DNA from: Microbacterium sp. zg-Y818
GTDB lineage: Bacteria; Actinomycetota; Actinomycetes; Actinomycetales; Microbacteriaceae
Length of the DNA: 64,000 nt
Reading direction: 5' to 3'
Assembly: GCF_030246905.1 (NCBI RefSeq)
Contig: NZ_CP126741.1
Coordinates: 3,170,985-3,234,984, forward strand
Positions within the stretch are counted from its first letter, which is position 1. Each line of letters begins with the position of its first letter. Both the position numbers and the translations under genes were made by a program. The notes under the pieces are model-generated. The model did not search any database. It was not told the DNA's origin and worked only from the letters and a program-made list of their open reading frames with translations. Below are positions 9,040-17,466 of this stretch, piece after piece.

Positions 9040-9942
9040 TCAGAAGTCGGCGATCACCAGCTTGTGCATGTCGAGCATGCGGGCGTAGGCGCCCGGCCGC
9101 CGCATCAGCTCTCCCATGTTCTCGGGCACGATCTGCCAGCTCAGACCGAAACGGTCGGCGAGCCACCCGCACTGCTCGGCCTCGGGCACCGCCGACAGCG
9201 CGCTCCAGAGCCTGTCGATCTCGGCCTGGTCGGGGCAGCTCACCTCGAGCGAGACGCCGCACGTGAAGGAGGAGTCCTGCGGCACGGCGGAGTCCATCGC
9301 CGTGAACCACTGCCCCTCCAGCTGGAAGTCGCAGAACATGATCGCCCCGGCGGGGGCGGGGCCGGCCTGCTCGGGGTACTCCGCGATCGTGCCGATGCGC
9401 GATCCCTCGAACAGCGACGTGTAGTACTCCACCGCTTCGCGGGCGCGATTCTGGGCGTCTCCGCCGAACATCAGGCTGGGCATGAGGAAGGGCCGGGGCT
9501 CGTCTCCGTCTTCGTCGAGGATGAGCTGCCAGCTGACGCCGTAGCGGTCCTGGACCCACCCGTAGCGAGGGCTGTACGGGTACGCGGCCAGCTCCATCAT
9601 CACCTCGCCCCCGTCGACGAGGCGCTCCCACAGCGCGTCGAGCCGCTCACGCGCGACATTCGCGTCGCCGCCGAAGAGCATGCGGTCGAAGTTGAGCATG
9701 AACGACACCGAGGGGTTCGGCCGAAACTCCGGCCCCGCGTTGATGAAGCTCAGCCGGTACCCGTCGATCTCGACGTCGACGGTCAGCTCCGCTCCGGCGA
9801 AGTCGCTCTGAAAGCCCGGCAGCCCCTCGTTCGGGTAGCGCGCGGTGACGGTCGACGTCGCGCCGGGGAACGCCGACGTGTAGAACTCCGCGGCCTCCGC
9901 GGCGTTGTGGTCGAACCAAAGATTCGGGACGATTCTCTGCAC
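9040..9942 (-). CDS. VOC/PhnB-like double-domain protein
   Basis: 300 residues made of two similar halves of about 150, each with the vicinal-oxygen-chelate (glyoxalase/PhnB, '3-demethylubiquinone methyltransferase-like') fold: IVPNLWFDHNAAEAAEFYT in the first, FGGDAQNRAREAVEYYTSL in the second. GTG 9942 is preferred over an upstream ATG because GGAGG lies about 7 bases before it. Catalytic function is unknown; such proteins are often annotated as metal-dependent isomerases or resistance proteins. Last gene of an AraC-VOC-DUF1801-VOC cluster. Confidence 0.87.
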   Translation of the reverse strand: MQRIVPNLWFDHNAAEAAEFYTSAFPGATSTVTARYPNEGLPGFQSDFAGAELTVDVEIDGYRLSFINAGPEFRPNPSVSFMLNFDRMLFGGDANVARERLDALWERLVDGGEVMMELAAYPYSPRYGWVQDRYGVSWQLILDEDGDEPRPFLMPSLMFGGDAQNRAREAVEYYTSLFEGSRIGTIAEYPEQAGPAPAGAIMFCDFQLEGQWFTAMDSAVPQDSSFTCGVSLEVSCPDQAEIDRLWSALSAVPEAEQCGWLADRFGLSWQIVPENMGELMRRPGAYARMLDMHKLVIADF

Positions 9943-10011
9943 GGAAGACCTCCTCGTCGGGTGCGTCACCGCCCAGCATCCACGCGAGGCCGTGCGCGCG
10001 CAAGAAGCCCT

Positions 10012-10461
10012 TCAGCCGGCCGCGTTCTTCAGCAGCGCGCGCATCTTCTCGTCCACCGCGTCGGTGTAGTCGAGCACGGCGAACGACGTGGCCCAGAACT
10101 CCCCGTCGTCGAGCGCGGCGTCCTCGTTGAACCCGATCGTGGCGTACCGGGTGTCGAACTTCGAAGCCGGTTGCAGGAACGTCACCACCTTGCCGTCCTT
10201 GGCGTACGAGGGGAAGCCGTACCAGGTCTTCGGATCCAGGTGCGGCGCGGTCTCGGTGACGGCGGTGTGGAATCGCTCGGCGATGGTGCGGTCGGGCTCG
10301 GGGAGCGCGGCGATGGCGTCGAGGCAGGCCTGCGCCTCTCTCTGCTTCTTCGCGCTGCCCTTGCCGTTCTTGGCCTGGGTCTTGAGTTCGGCGGCGCGCT
10401 GCTTCATCGCGGCGCGCTCGGCCGCGCTGAAGCCGGATTCACCGGTGCGGGTGTCGGTCAT
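10012..10461 (-). CDS. DUF1801 (YdhG-like) protein
   Basis: 149 residues. The C-terminal 90 show the DUF1801 pattern: P-x-x-KTWYGFPSYAKDGKVVTF followed by YATIGFNEDAALDDG. The N-terminal 50 residues are basic and Lys/Ala-rich. The family includes frataxin-like iron-binding proteins in Bacillus, but a role here is not established. It starts 2 bases after the stop of the upstream VOC gene and is very likely translated from the same mRNA. Confidence 0.88.
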   Translation of the reverse strand: MTDTRTGESGFSAAERAAMKQRAAELKTQAKNGKGSAKKQREAQACLDAIAALPEPDRTIAERFHTAVTETAPHLDPKTWYGFPSYAKDGKVVTFLQPASKFDTRYATIGFNEDAALDDGEFWATSFAVLDYTDAVDEKMRALLKNAAG

Positions 10462-10463
10462 GA

Positions 10464-10880
10464 TCAGCCTTTCTGGTTCTGCTGAATGCGGATGAGATTG
10501 CCGGCCGGATCGCGGAAGGCGGCGTCGCGCACGCCGTAGTCCTGGTCGACGGGTTCCTGCACGACGTCGGCGCCGGCCGCGGCGACCGCGGCGAAGGCGG
10601 TGTCGAGGTCGTCGGTGGCGAGGTTCACGCCGAAGTAGCTGCCCTTGGCGATGATCTCGAGCAGCACCTCGCGTTCGTCATCGGTCAGGTCGCTCCCCAC
10701 GCCGGGCGGATGCAGCACGATCGCGGTGTCGGGCTGGCCCACCGGGCCGACCGTGATCCACCGCATGTCCTCATACCCCACGTCGAGCCGCACCTCGAAC
10801 CCGAGCACGTCGCGGTAGAACGCGACGGATGCCTCGGCGTCGGTGTGCGGCAGGAAGCTCGATTGAATCGTGATGTCCAT
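10464..10880 (-). CDS. Glyoxalase/bleomycin-resistance (VOC) family protein
   Basis: 138 residues, a single VOC domain: HTDAEASVAFYRDVLGFEV at the N-terminus and a C-terminal FRDPAGNLIRIQQ strand with the usual Arg-Asp-Pro-x-Gly-Asn. ATG 10880 was chosen because it gives the normal family length; the Shine-Dalgarno is weak, consistent with coupling to the AraC-type gene that ends 5 bases upstream. Probable metal-dependent small-molecule enzyme or binding protein; substrate unknown. Confidence 0.9.
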   Translation of the reverse strand: MDITIQSSFLPHTDAEASVAFYRDVLGFEVRLDVGYEDMRWITVGPVGQPDTAIVLHPPGVGSDLTDDEREVLLEIIAKGSYFGVNLATDDLDTAFAAVAAAGADVVQEPVDQDYGVRDAAFRDPAGNLIRIQQNQKG

Positions 10881-10885
10881 GACCG

Positions 10886-11329
10886 TCACGGTACGAGTGC
10901 GGAGGCGTCCTGCGCTTCTTGATTCCTGACCGGTCTGGTGAGGCGCTTGGCGATGCACGGCAGCATGCCGGCGCGAAACGGTGCCCCCTGCTCTCGGTAG
11001 ACGCTGGGCGGCACTCCGACCAGCTCGGTGAACCGGGTGCTGAACGTGCCCAGCGAAGATGAGCCGACGGCGAAGCACACCTCGGTGACGCTGAGGTCGC
11101 CTCGGCGCAGCAGGGTCATGGCCCGCTCGATGCGCCGGGTCATGAGGTAGGCGTACGGCGACTCCCCGTAGGCGAGCTTGAACTGCCGGCTCAGATGGCC
11201 GGCCGACATATGCACGTCGCGGGCGAGGGATGCCACATCCAGCGGCTGCGCGTACTCGCGGTCCATGCGGTCACGCACGCGGCGCAGCAGCACAAGCGTC
11301 TGCAGATCCTGGGGCGTGCGTTCGGCCAC
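10886..11329 (-). CDS. AraC-family transcriptional regulator (HTH only)
   Basis: 147 residues. Almost the whole protein is the AraC double helix-turn-helix: first HTH in DVASLARDVHMSAGHLSRQF, second in VTEVCFAVGSSSLGTFSTRF followed by VGVPPSVYR. There is no separate effector domain, as in SoxS/MarA-type regulators. It heads a minus-strand cluster with VOC, DUF1801 and a double VOC gene and probably controls them. Effector and operator are unknown. Confidence 0.93.
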   Translation of the reverse strand: MAERTPQDLQTLVLLRRVRDRMDREYAQPLDVASLARDVHMSAGHLSRQFKLAYGESPYAYLMTRRIERAMTLLRRGDLSVTEVCFAVGSSSLGTFSTRFTELVGVPPSVYREQGAPFRAGMLPCIAKRLTRPVRNQEAQDASALVP

Positions 11330-11386
11330 GGTGAGATGGTCGCACAGCCGGCTGCGTCGTCGCCAGGGTCGCGAGCCGTGGTCGGC

Positions 11387-12901
11387 TCAGCTCGCGCGGT
11401 CGCGCCGGCGTCTCGGGCGCTGGGTCACGCGCCGACGCAGCCGCTGCGCGCGGGTGGCCGGCGCCACCACCGGCACCGGCTGGGTCACGACGGCGTCAAC
11501 GGCCATCGATCCGTCGACGGGGCCGATCACGGCGATCGGCGTCGTGGGGGTCACCGTGTCGGGCAGCACCGGCATGCCGGCCAGGCGCCGGTGCTCGCGG
11601 ATGTAGGCCGGCACGAGCAGCACGACCGCCCCGAACCAGGCCAGCGGGTTGCTCCAGGCGACGCCGGCGAAGCCGATGAGCCCGCCCAGCACGACGGCGG
11701 CGACGACGCGCATCACCAGCTCGATCACGCCGGTGACGGTGGGGATGAGGGCGTGCCCGAGGCCCTGCAGGGCGCCGCGGACGACGAAGAGCACGCCCAG
11801 CAGGCTGTAGCTGACGCCATTGATGACGAGCATGAGGGCGGCAAGGCCCACGACGGCATCCGCGCCTTCCCCGACGAACAGGCGCACCACGCCGCTGCCG
11901 AACACGACGAGCAGCGCACCGACGACGACCGAGGCCGCGATCGACATCCACACCGCCTGCACGACGCCGCGGCGGATGCGGTCGGGGCGCCGCGCGCCGA
12001 AGTTCTGCGCGACGTACATCGAGACCGCGAGCCCCAGCGACTGCAGCAGCGCCACGGCGAGGGAGTCCACGCGCGACGCGGTGGTGTACGCCGCGACCGC
12101 GTCGGCGCCGAGCTCGTTCAGGCGCACCTGCACCGCAAGGGCGCCGATGGCGATGATCGATGCCTGGAATCCCATGGGAAGGCCCAGCCGCAGGTGATCG
12201 GCGATGTCCTCCCACGACACGCGCCAGTCGCTGCGCCGCATCTGCAGGGCGGGGACGCGGCCGCGCACGAACTCCACGCACAGCACCACCGACAGGCCCT
12301 GGGCGACAACCGTCGCGAGCGCCGCACCGCCGACTCCCCAGGCGAGGGGTCCGACCATCAGCACGACGAGGCCGACGTTGAGCACGCAGGCGATGGTGAG
12401 GAAGATCAGCGGCGTGCGCGAGTCGCCGATGGCGCGGATGATCGCCGAGAGGTAGTTGAAGAAGAGCATGGCGCCGGATCCGAGGAAGCTCACCTGGGCG
12501 AAGACGGTCGCCTGCGGCATGAGCTCGGCCGGCGTGCGCAGCAGCAGCAGCATCGGCTCCGACAGCAGCGGACCGGCGATCGTCAGCAGCACGGTCGCGA
12601 TGCCGGTGAGCATGGTGCCGGCCGCGACGGAACGGCGCACGCCCGCCGCGTCGCGCGCCCCGAACGCCTGAGCGGTGGGAATGGCGAAACCGGTGGTGAG
12701 ACCCCACACGAACCCGAGGAGGAAGAAGAAGAGGCTTCCGGTCGCCCCTACGGCGGCGAGCGCCTCGACCCCCAGCCACCGGCCGACGACCACGGCGTCG
12801 GCGAACTGGTACATCTGCTGCACGATGTTGCCGAGCAGCAACGGCACGGAGAAGAGGAGGATGACGCGCCAAGGGCTGCCGGTGGTCAGGGACGTGGACA
12901 T
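11387..12901 (-). CDS. MATE-family multidrug/Na+ efflux transporter
   Basis: 504 residues with about 12 transmembrane segments in two halves. The N-terminus is typical of MATE (NorM/DinF) exporters: PLLLGNIVQQMYQFADAVVV and, a little later, GLTTGFAIPTAQAFGARD. The C-terminus is a short Arg-rich cytoplasmic tail (RRDRAS). ATG 12901 was chosen; further upstream the frame stays open but is antisense to the alcohol dehydrogenase promoter and has no MATE similarity. It would export cationic drugs or metabolites in exchange for Na+ or H+. A 20-bp perfect palindrome lies 70 bases upstream. Confidence 0.93.
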   Translation of the reverse strand: MSTSLTTGSPWRVILLFSVPLLLGNIVQQMYQFADAVVVGRWLGVEALAAVGATGSLFFFLLGFVWGLTTGFAIPTAQAFGARDAAGVRRSVAAGTMLTGIATVLLTIAGPLLSEPMLLLLRTPAELMPQATVFAQVSFLGSGAMLFFNYLSAIIRAIGDSRTPLIFLTIACVLNVGLVVLMVGPLAWGVGGAALATVVAQGLSVVLCVEFVRGRVPALQMRRSDWRVSWEDIADHLRLGLPMGFQASIIAIGALAVQVRLNELGADAVAAYTTASRVDSLAVALLQSLGLAVSMYVAQNFGARRPDRIRRGVVQAVWMSIAASVVVGALLVVFGSGVVRLFVGEGADAVVGLAALMLVINGVSYSLLGVLFVVRGALQGLGHALIPTVTGVIELVMRVVAAVVLGGLIGFAGVAWSNPLAWFGAVVLLVPAYIREHRRLAGMPVLPDTVTPTTPIAVIGPVDGSMAVDAVVTQPVPVVAPATRAQRLRRRVTQRPRRRRDRAS

Positions 12902-12971
12902 GCAGGACTTCCGGGGAATCGGGGGGCGGTGACGCCGGAGCGGGGGAAAGCAACGGGCCATCATATCGCCG

Positions 12972-12991
12972 GATTCGAATCGATTCGAATC
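12972..12991. promoter_or_regulatory. 20-bp perfect palindrome between MATE and alcohol dehydrogenase genes
   Basis: gattcgaatcgattcgaatc is its own reverse complement. It is 71 bases before the MATE start and 125 bases before the dehydrogenase start, in a divergent intergenic region and relatively AT-rich for this genome. A binding site for a dimeric regulator is likely; a regulator gene is not adjacent. Confidence 0.65.
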
Positions 12992-13115
12992 GCGGTCGGC
13001 GCGGCATCCCCTCGCCGCCATCCGTGCCACACCCCAGCCCCGGGGTCTATCGTGAGCGGCGCCGAGCACACAGCCCGGGCGACACCAAAGAACGAACGCA
13101 ACGAAGGAGACGCGC

Positions 13116-14135
13116 ATGCGCGCAGTGATCATGCAGGCCGCAGGAGACGTGCGCGTCGAGGACCGGGATGACCCCGTGATCGTCGAGCCCACGGACGCCA
13201 TCATCAAGCTCGCGGCCAGCTGCATCTGCGGCTCGGACCTCTGGCCGTACCGCGGGGCCGACAAGGTGAACCACACCCCCATGGGCCACGAGTACGTCGG
13301 CGTCGTGACCGAGATCGGCGACGACGTGCGCACCGTGAAAGTCGGCGACTTCGTCGTCGGATCGTTCTTCGCCTCGGACAACACCTGCGAGATCTGCCGT
13401 GCCGGCTATCAGTCGCGCTGCGTGCACGCCGTGCCGATGGGCCGCATCGGCACGCAGGCCCAATACGCGCGCATCCCGCTGGCCGACGGCACTCTCGTCG
13501 CGACTCCCGGCCAGCCCGATGCCGACCTGATCCCCTCGCTGCTGGCGGCATCCGATGTGCTCGGCACCGGCTGGTTCGCCGCCGTCGCGGCAGAAGCCAG
13601 TCCTGGAAAGACGGTGGCGGTCGTGGGCGACGGCGCCGTAGGGCTCATGGGGATCCTGGCCGCGCGCGAGCTCGGCGCCGAGCGCATCATCGCGATGAGC
13701 CGCCACGCCGACCGCCAGGCGCTCGCACGGGAGTTCGGCGCGACCGACATCGTCGAGGAACGCGGCGACGCGGGCGTCGCCCGCATCAAGGAGCTCACCG
13801 ACGGGCTGGGAGCGCACTCGGTGATCGAGGCGGTCGGCACCCACGAGTCCATGCTGCAGGCGCTGCGCTCCACGCGACCCGGCGGCCACATCGGGTTCGT
13901 CGGGGTATCGCACGACGTGGAGCTTCCCGGCCGGGAGCTCTTCTTCTCCCTTGTGCACCTGCACGGCGGACCGGCGCCGGTGCGGCGCTTCCTGCCCGAG
14001 CTGATCCAGCGCATCTGGGACCGCGAGATCGATCCGGGCAAGGTCTTCGACCTGGCGCTCCCCCTCGAGGATGCCGCAGCGGGCTACCGCGCCATGGACG
14101 AGCGCCGGGCCATCAAGGTGATGCTCACGGTGTGA
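13116..14135 (+). CDS. Zinc-dependent alcohol dehydrogenase (MDR family)
   Basis: 339 residues. Catalytic-zinc region CICGSDLWPYRG and GHEYVGVV; structural-zinc-like region around TCEICRAGYQSRC; Rossmann motif VVGDGAVGLMGILAA near residue 170. An AAGGAGA Shine-Dalgarno precedes the ATG. The enzyme should oxidise or reduce an alcohol/aldehyde with NAD(P); substrate is not predictable. It is divergent from the MATE exporter across a strong palindrome, so shared control by a drug- or aldehyde-responsive regulator is plausible but inferred. Confidence 0.93.
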   Translation: MRAVIMQAAGDVRVEDRDDPVIVEPTDAIIKLAASCICGSDLWPYRGADKVNHTPMGHEYVGVVTEIGDDVRTVKVGDFVVGSFFASDNTCEICRAGYQSRCVHAVPMGRIGTQAQYARIPLADGTLVATPGQPDADLIPSLLAASDVLGTGWFAAVAAEASPGKTVAVVGDGAVGLMGILAARELGAERIIAMSRHADRQALAREFGATDIVEERGDAGVARIKELTDGLGAHSVIEAVGTHESMLQALRSTRPGGHIGFVGVSHDVELPGRELFFSLVHLHGGPAPVRRFLPELIQRIWDREIDPGKVFDLALPLEDAAAGYRAMDERRAIKVMLTV

Positions 14136-14138
14136 CCG

Positions 14139-14939
14139 TCAGCTGATCTTCCGGCGGTAGATGCGCAGCGCCAGCACGACCGCCGCCAGCAGAATGCCGA
14201 GACACCACGCCAGCGCGATCCAGATCTCGGTGCCCACCGGCTGCCCCTGCAAGAGCGCACGCACGGTGTTCACGATCGAGGTGACCGGCTGGTTGTCCGC
14301 GAACCATCGGACCGGTGCGGGCATGGTGTCGGTGGGCACGAAGGCCGAGCTGATGAACGGCAGGAAGATCAGCGGATACGAGAACGCGCTGGCTCCGTCC
14401 ACGGTCTTCGCCGTCAGCCCGGCGATGACCGCGAGCCACGTCAGCGCCAGTGTGAACAACACGAGGATGCCGGCGACGGCCAGCCAGGCGAGCGCACTTG
14501 CGCTGCTGCGGAACCCGATGACCAGCGCGACCGCGATGACGATCGCCACCGCGGCCAGGTTGGCGACGAGCGACGTCAGCACGTGCGCCCACAGCACGCC
14601 CGAGCGGGCGATGAGCATCGACTGGAATCTCTCGAAGACGCCGCTCTGCATGTCGAGGAACAGCCGGTAGGCCGTGTACGCGACGCCCGAGGCGACCGTG
14701 ATCAGCAGGATCCCGGGCAGCATGTAGTCCACGTATGCCGCCGACCCGGTGTCGATCGCGCCGCCCAGCACGAACACGAAGAGCAGCATCAGCGCGATGG
14801 GCGTGACCGCTGTCGTGACGATGGTGTCGGGGCTGCGCAGGATGTGGCGCAGGGAGCGGCCCAGCAGCACGCCGGTGTCGCGGAAGAAGTGGGCGCCCGC
14901 GCCGGCTGTGCCGGCGGGGACGCGTGCGGTGATGGTCAC
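14139..14939 (-). CDS. ABC-2 type transporter permease (DrrB-like)
   Basis: 266 residues with six hydrophobic segments, matching the DrrB/ABC-2 permease family: N-terminal RDTGVLLGRSLRHILRSPDT, then YVDYMLPGILLITVASGVAYTAYRL and a central FERFQSMLIARSGVLWAH, the usual conserved loop of drug exporters. GTG start overlaps the ATPase stop by 4 bases (GTGA). It forms the membrane half of an exporter with the upstream ATP-binding protein. Substrate is unknown; relatives export anthracyclines or lipids. Confidence 0.93.
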   Translation of the reverse strand: MTITARVPAGTAGAGAHFFRDTGVLLGRSLRHILRSPDTIVTTAVTPIALMLLFVFVLGGAIDTGSAAYVDYMLPGILLITVASGVAYTAYRLFLDMQSGVFERFQSMLIARSGVLWAHVLTSLVANLAAVAIVIAVALVIGFRSSASALAWLAVAGILVLFTLALTWLAVIAGLTAKTVDGASAFSYPLIFLPFISSAFVPTDTMPAPVRWFADNQPVTSIVNTVRALLQGQPVGTEIWIALAWCLGILLAAVVLALRIYRRKIS

Positions 14940-15739
14940 GACGGCTTCTCCTCAGTGGACGGGGCGGTTCCGCCCCGGTCCGACGGGTCGCCGATGACGG
15001 CGAGGAAGATCTCCTCGAGGCTCGGCTGCTTCTCGATGTACTCGGCCTTCGCCGGCGGCAGCAGACGCTTGAGCTCAGCCAACGTCCCTGCGGCGATGAT
15101 GCGCCCCTCGTGCAGGATCGCGATGCGATCGGCGAGGTGCTCGGCCTCTTCGAGGTACTGCGTGGTCAGCAGCACCGTGGTGCCGGCGGCGGCGAGTTCC
15201 CGCACGGCATCCCAGACGGCCAGACGCGCCTGCGGGTCCAGGCCCGTGGTGGGCTCATCGAGGAAGATCACCGACGGCTGGCCGATGAGGCTCATCGCGA
15301 TGTCGAGGCGACGGCGCATGCCTCCCGAATACGTGGCCACTCGCCGATCGGCGGCTTCGGCGAGACCGAATCGGTGCAGCAGATCATCGGCGATCTCACC
15401 GGGGAGGTGCTGGTGACGCAGACGCGCCACCAGCACGAGATTCTCCCGCCCGGTGAGCACCTCGTCGACGGCGGCGAACTGGCCGGTGAGGCTGATCGAC
15501 TCGCGGACACGGGCGGGCGCGGCGGCGACGTCGAAGCCGTTCACCGTGACGCTGCCGGCATCCGCCCGCAGGAGCGTCGACAGGATGCGCACCGCCGTGG
15601 TCTTTCCGGCGCCATTGGCTCCGAGAAGGGCGAAGATGCTGCCGCGGTCGACGGCGAAGTCGACCCCGCGCAGCACGGGGAGGTCCCGGTAGGACTTCTC
15701 CAGACCGACCACCTCGATGGCCGGCGCAGATGTGATCAT
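14936..15739 (-). CDS. ABC transporter ATP-binding protein (DrrA-like)
   Basis: 267 residues from ATG 15739. Walker A is LLGANGAGKTTAVRIL, the signature is YSGGMRRRLDIAMSL, Walker B is VIFLDEPTTGLDPQ and the H-loop region is TTQYLEEAEHLADRI. The C-terminal extension PSLEEIFLAVIG is characteristic of the DrrA subfamily of drug-export ATPases. The start overlaps the stop of the DUF1048 gene by one base and its own stop overlaps the permease start, giving a tightly coupled PadR-DUF1048-ATPase-permease operon. Confidence 0.95.
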   Translation of the reverse strand: MITSAPAIEVVGLEKSYRDLPVLRGVDFAVDRGSIFALLGANGAGKTTAVRILSTLLRADAGSVTVNGFDVAAAPARVRESISLTGQFAAVDEVLTGRENLVLVARLRHQHLPGEIADDLLHRFGLAEAADRRVATYSGGMRRRLDIAMSLIGQPSVIFLDEPTTGLDPQARLAVWDAVRELAAAGTTVLLTTQYLEEAEHLADRIAILHEGRIIAAGTLAELKRLLPPAKAEYIEKQPSLEEIFLAVIGDPSDRGGTAPSTEEKPS

Positions 15740-16119
15740 CAGCCCGCCTCGTTCCCGTCCTGTCGACGCGCGGCATCGTCGATCGCCTGCGTGAGGCGAG
15801 CGCGTTCCTTGTCGACCCATCGCTCCCCGCCATAGGCCTGCACGAAGGTGTCGGCGAAGTCGACCGGGTCATCCCCGACGATCCCGCGCACGGAGGTGCC
15901 ATCGGCGACCGCCTGCTCCCAGAGGTCGGCGAGGTCGGCGAACATCCTCACCATCGTGTCGCCGTCGGTGATCCCCCCGCACGCCAAGAGGTACCGGTGC
16001 ACGGCCTGCGCAGCGGTGGCATAGGGCTCGGGAAGAGCTTTGGTGCGCGCCACGTCCTGGCGATACTGCTTCTTCTGCTCGAGCGGCCCCGTGAGGTACT
16101 CGATCCACTTGTGTGCCAC
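15739..16119 (-). CDS. DUF1048 family protein
   Basis: 126 residues, GTG start at 16119 preceded by GAGGAGAGG. The N-terminus KWIEYLTGPLEQKKQYRQ and the later FADTFVQAYGGERWVDKER match DUF1048, a small helical family nearly always encoded between a PadR regulator and an ABC exporter. Molecular role is unknown. Position and tight coupling suggest it assists or tunes the exporter. Confidence 0.85.
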   Translation of the reverse strand: MAHKWIEYLTGPLEQKKQYRQDVARTKALPEPYATAAQAVHRYLLACGGITDGDTMVRMFADLADLWEQAVADGTSVRGIVGDDPVDFADTFVQAYGGERWVDKERARLTQAIDDAARRQDGNEAG

Positions 16120-16120
16120 G

Positions 16121-16468
16121 TCAATCCTCTCCTCGGTCCTGCTCAGGGGTGGGGCGAAGCTGGTCCAGTCGACTCGACAGAAAGCTCCAGGTCCGCCAGA
16201 ACTCCGCGAGGTACTCGCGGCCTCGCGCGTTGAGCGTGTAGACCTTGCGCGGCGGACCCTTCTCGGAGGGCACCTTCGCCACGTCGACCAGCCCGCGCTG
16301 CTCGATGCGCACCAGCAGGGCGTACACCGTGCCCTCGGCGATGTCGCTGAACCCGCGATCACGCAGCGACGCGGTGATCTCGTATCCATAGGCGGGGCGC
16401 TCAGCCAGGATCGCCAGCACGATGCCCTCCAGGATGCCTTTGAGCATCTCGGTCGCCTGCTTGCCCAT
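16121..16468 (-). CDS. PadR-family transcriptional regulator
   Basis: 115 residues from ATG 16468, chosen for the GAGGAG sequence just upstream; a second in-frame ATG lies at 16483. It is a PadR winged helix: MLKGILEGIVLAILAE, then YGYEITASLRDRGF and EGTVYALLVRIEQRGLV, with the beta-wing GPPRKVYTLNARGREYL. It heads the operon with DUF1048 and the ABC exporter and most likely represses it until an exported compound is sensed. Confidence 0.93.
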   Translation of the reverse strand: MGKQATEMLKGILEGIVLAILAERPAYGYEITASLRDRGFSDIAEGTVYALLVRIEQRGLVDVAKVPSEKGPPRKVYTLNARGREYLAEFWRTWSFLSSRLDQLRPTPEQDRGED

Positions 16469-16574
16469 CGGACTCCTCATCACTACTCAATATTGCTGAC
16501 TACCGGTACATAGTAACGCTTGGTACTGACGGCGCAACCCCTGGCATCCAAGAAACCCGGAGACCCCTTGTTTA

Positions 16575-16585
16575 TGGTCAGACCA
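16575..16585. promoter_or_regulatory. GntR/FadR-type operator-like palindrome
   Basis: tggtcagacca is a palindrome around a central A and fits the TGGT-n3-ACCA pattern of FadR-subfamily GntR operators. It lies 45 bases upstream of the SDR start at 16630, where a repressor would block the promoter. No GntR gene is in the window, so the regulator would be encoded elsewhere. Confidence 0.5.
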
Positions 16586-16629
16586 CATGGAATGATTGTC
16601 ATAGGAAATCCCAAGGAAGGGCACAGACC

Positions 16630-17409
16630 ATGGAACGCACAGCCGTCATCACCGGTTCCGCCAGCGGAATCGGACGGGCCGCCGCCGAACTCCTCGCTGA
16701 GCGCGGCTACCGCGTGATCGGCGTGGACATCGCCGGGGCGGACATCAACGTCGACCTCACGACCCCCGAGGGTCGGGAGACTCTCGTGACCGAGGTCACC
16801 GAGCGCTCCGGCGGCACCGTCGACGTCGTCATCGCCAACGCCGGACTGTCGTCGCCGACCGTTGCCACCGCAGCGGTGAACTTCTTCGGCGCCGTGGCGA
16901 CCCTCGCCGGGCTCCGGCCGCTGCTGGCAGCCTCGCCCGCCCCGCGCGCGGTCGCGACCACCTCGATGGCGGCGCTGTTCCCGCCGGACGAGACGCTGCT
17001 GCAGGCGTTCCTCGCCGAGGACGAGCCGGCCGCCCTCGCGCGTGCCGCCGAGCTCGCCGATGACCCCGCCCAGGCCAACCTCATCTACGGCACCTCGAAG
17101 CAGGCGCTCGCCCGCTGGCTGCGGCGCGTCGCGCCCACTCCCGAATGGGCGGGCGCAGGCATCGCCCTCAACGCGGTGGCCCCCGGCGTCGTCGCGACAC
17201 CGATGACGTTCGACCTGACCGGTACCGAAGAGGCCAAGGCGGCGCTGCTGCAGCGCGTGCCGATGCCCCTCAACGGCATCTTCGATCCGGGCGACGTCGC
17301 CGCCCTCATGGCCTGGCTCGTCAGCGAGGAGAACGCGCACCTGTGCGGTCAGGTGATCTACATCGACGGCGGGTCGGATGCCGTGATCCGAGGCGACTCC
17401 ACCTGGTGA
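16630..17409 (+). CDS. SDR-family oxidoreductase
   Basis: 259 residues, classical short-chain dehydrogenase. Cofactor loop TGSASGIG at 8-15, IANAG strand in the middle, catalytic YGTSK (Tyr-x-x-x-Lys), and a C-terminal GQVIYIDGGSDAV. An AAGGAAGG Shine-Dalgarno lies upstream. The layout resembles 3-alpha-hydroxysteroid/carbonyl reductases, with an unusually short N-terminal Rossmann half. Substrate unknown. A FadR-type operator-like site upstream suggests control by acyl or carboxylate ligands. The second SDR follows 57 bases later and could be cotranscribed. Confidence 0.92.
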   Translation: MERTAVITGSASGIGRAAAELLAERGYRVIGVDIAGADINVDLTTPEGRETLVTEVTERSGGTVDVVIANAGLSSPTVATAAVNFFGAVATLAGLRPLLAASPAPRAVATTSMAALFPPDETLLQAFLAEDEPAALARAAELADDPAQANLIYGTSKQALARWLRRVAPTPEWAGAGIALNAVAPGVVATPMTFDLTGTEEAKAALLQRVPMPLNGIFDPGDVAALMAWLVSEENAHLCGQVIYIDGGSDAVIRGDSTW

Positions 17410-17466
17410 CCTGAGCGCCCATGCGGGGCCCGGATACGCTGTCGGAAGACGACAGAAGGGTCCCGC

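Noticed and set aside
12902..13384. Longer N-terminus for the MATE transporter
   Set aside because: Extra codons run antisense into the alcohol dehydrogenase gene and have no MATE similarity.
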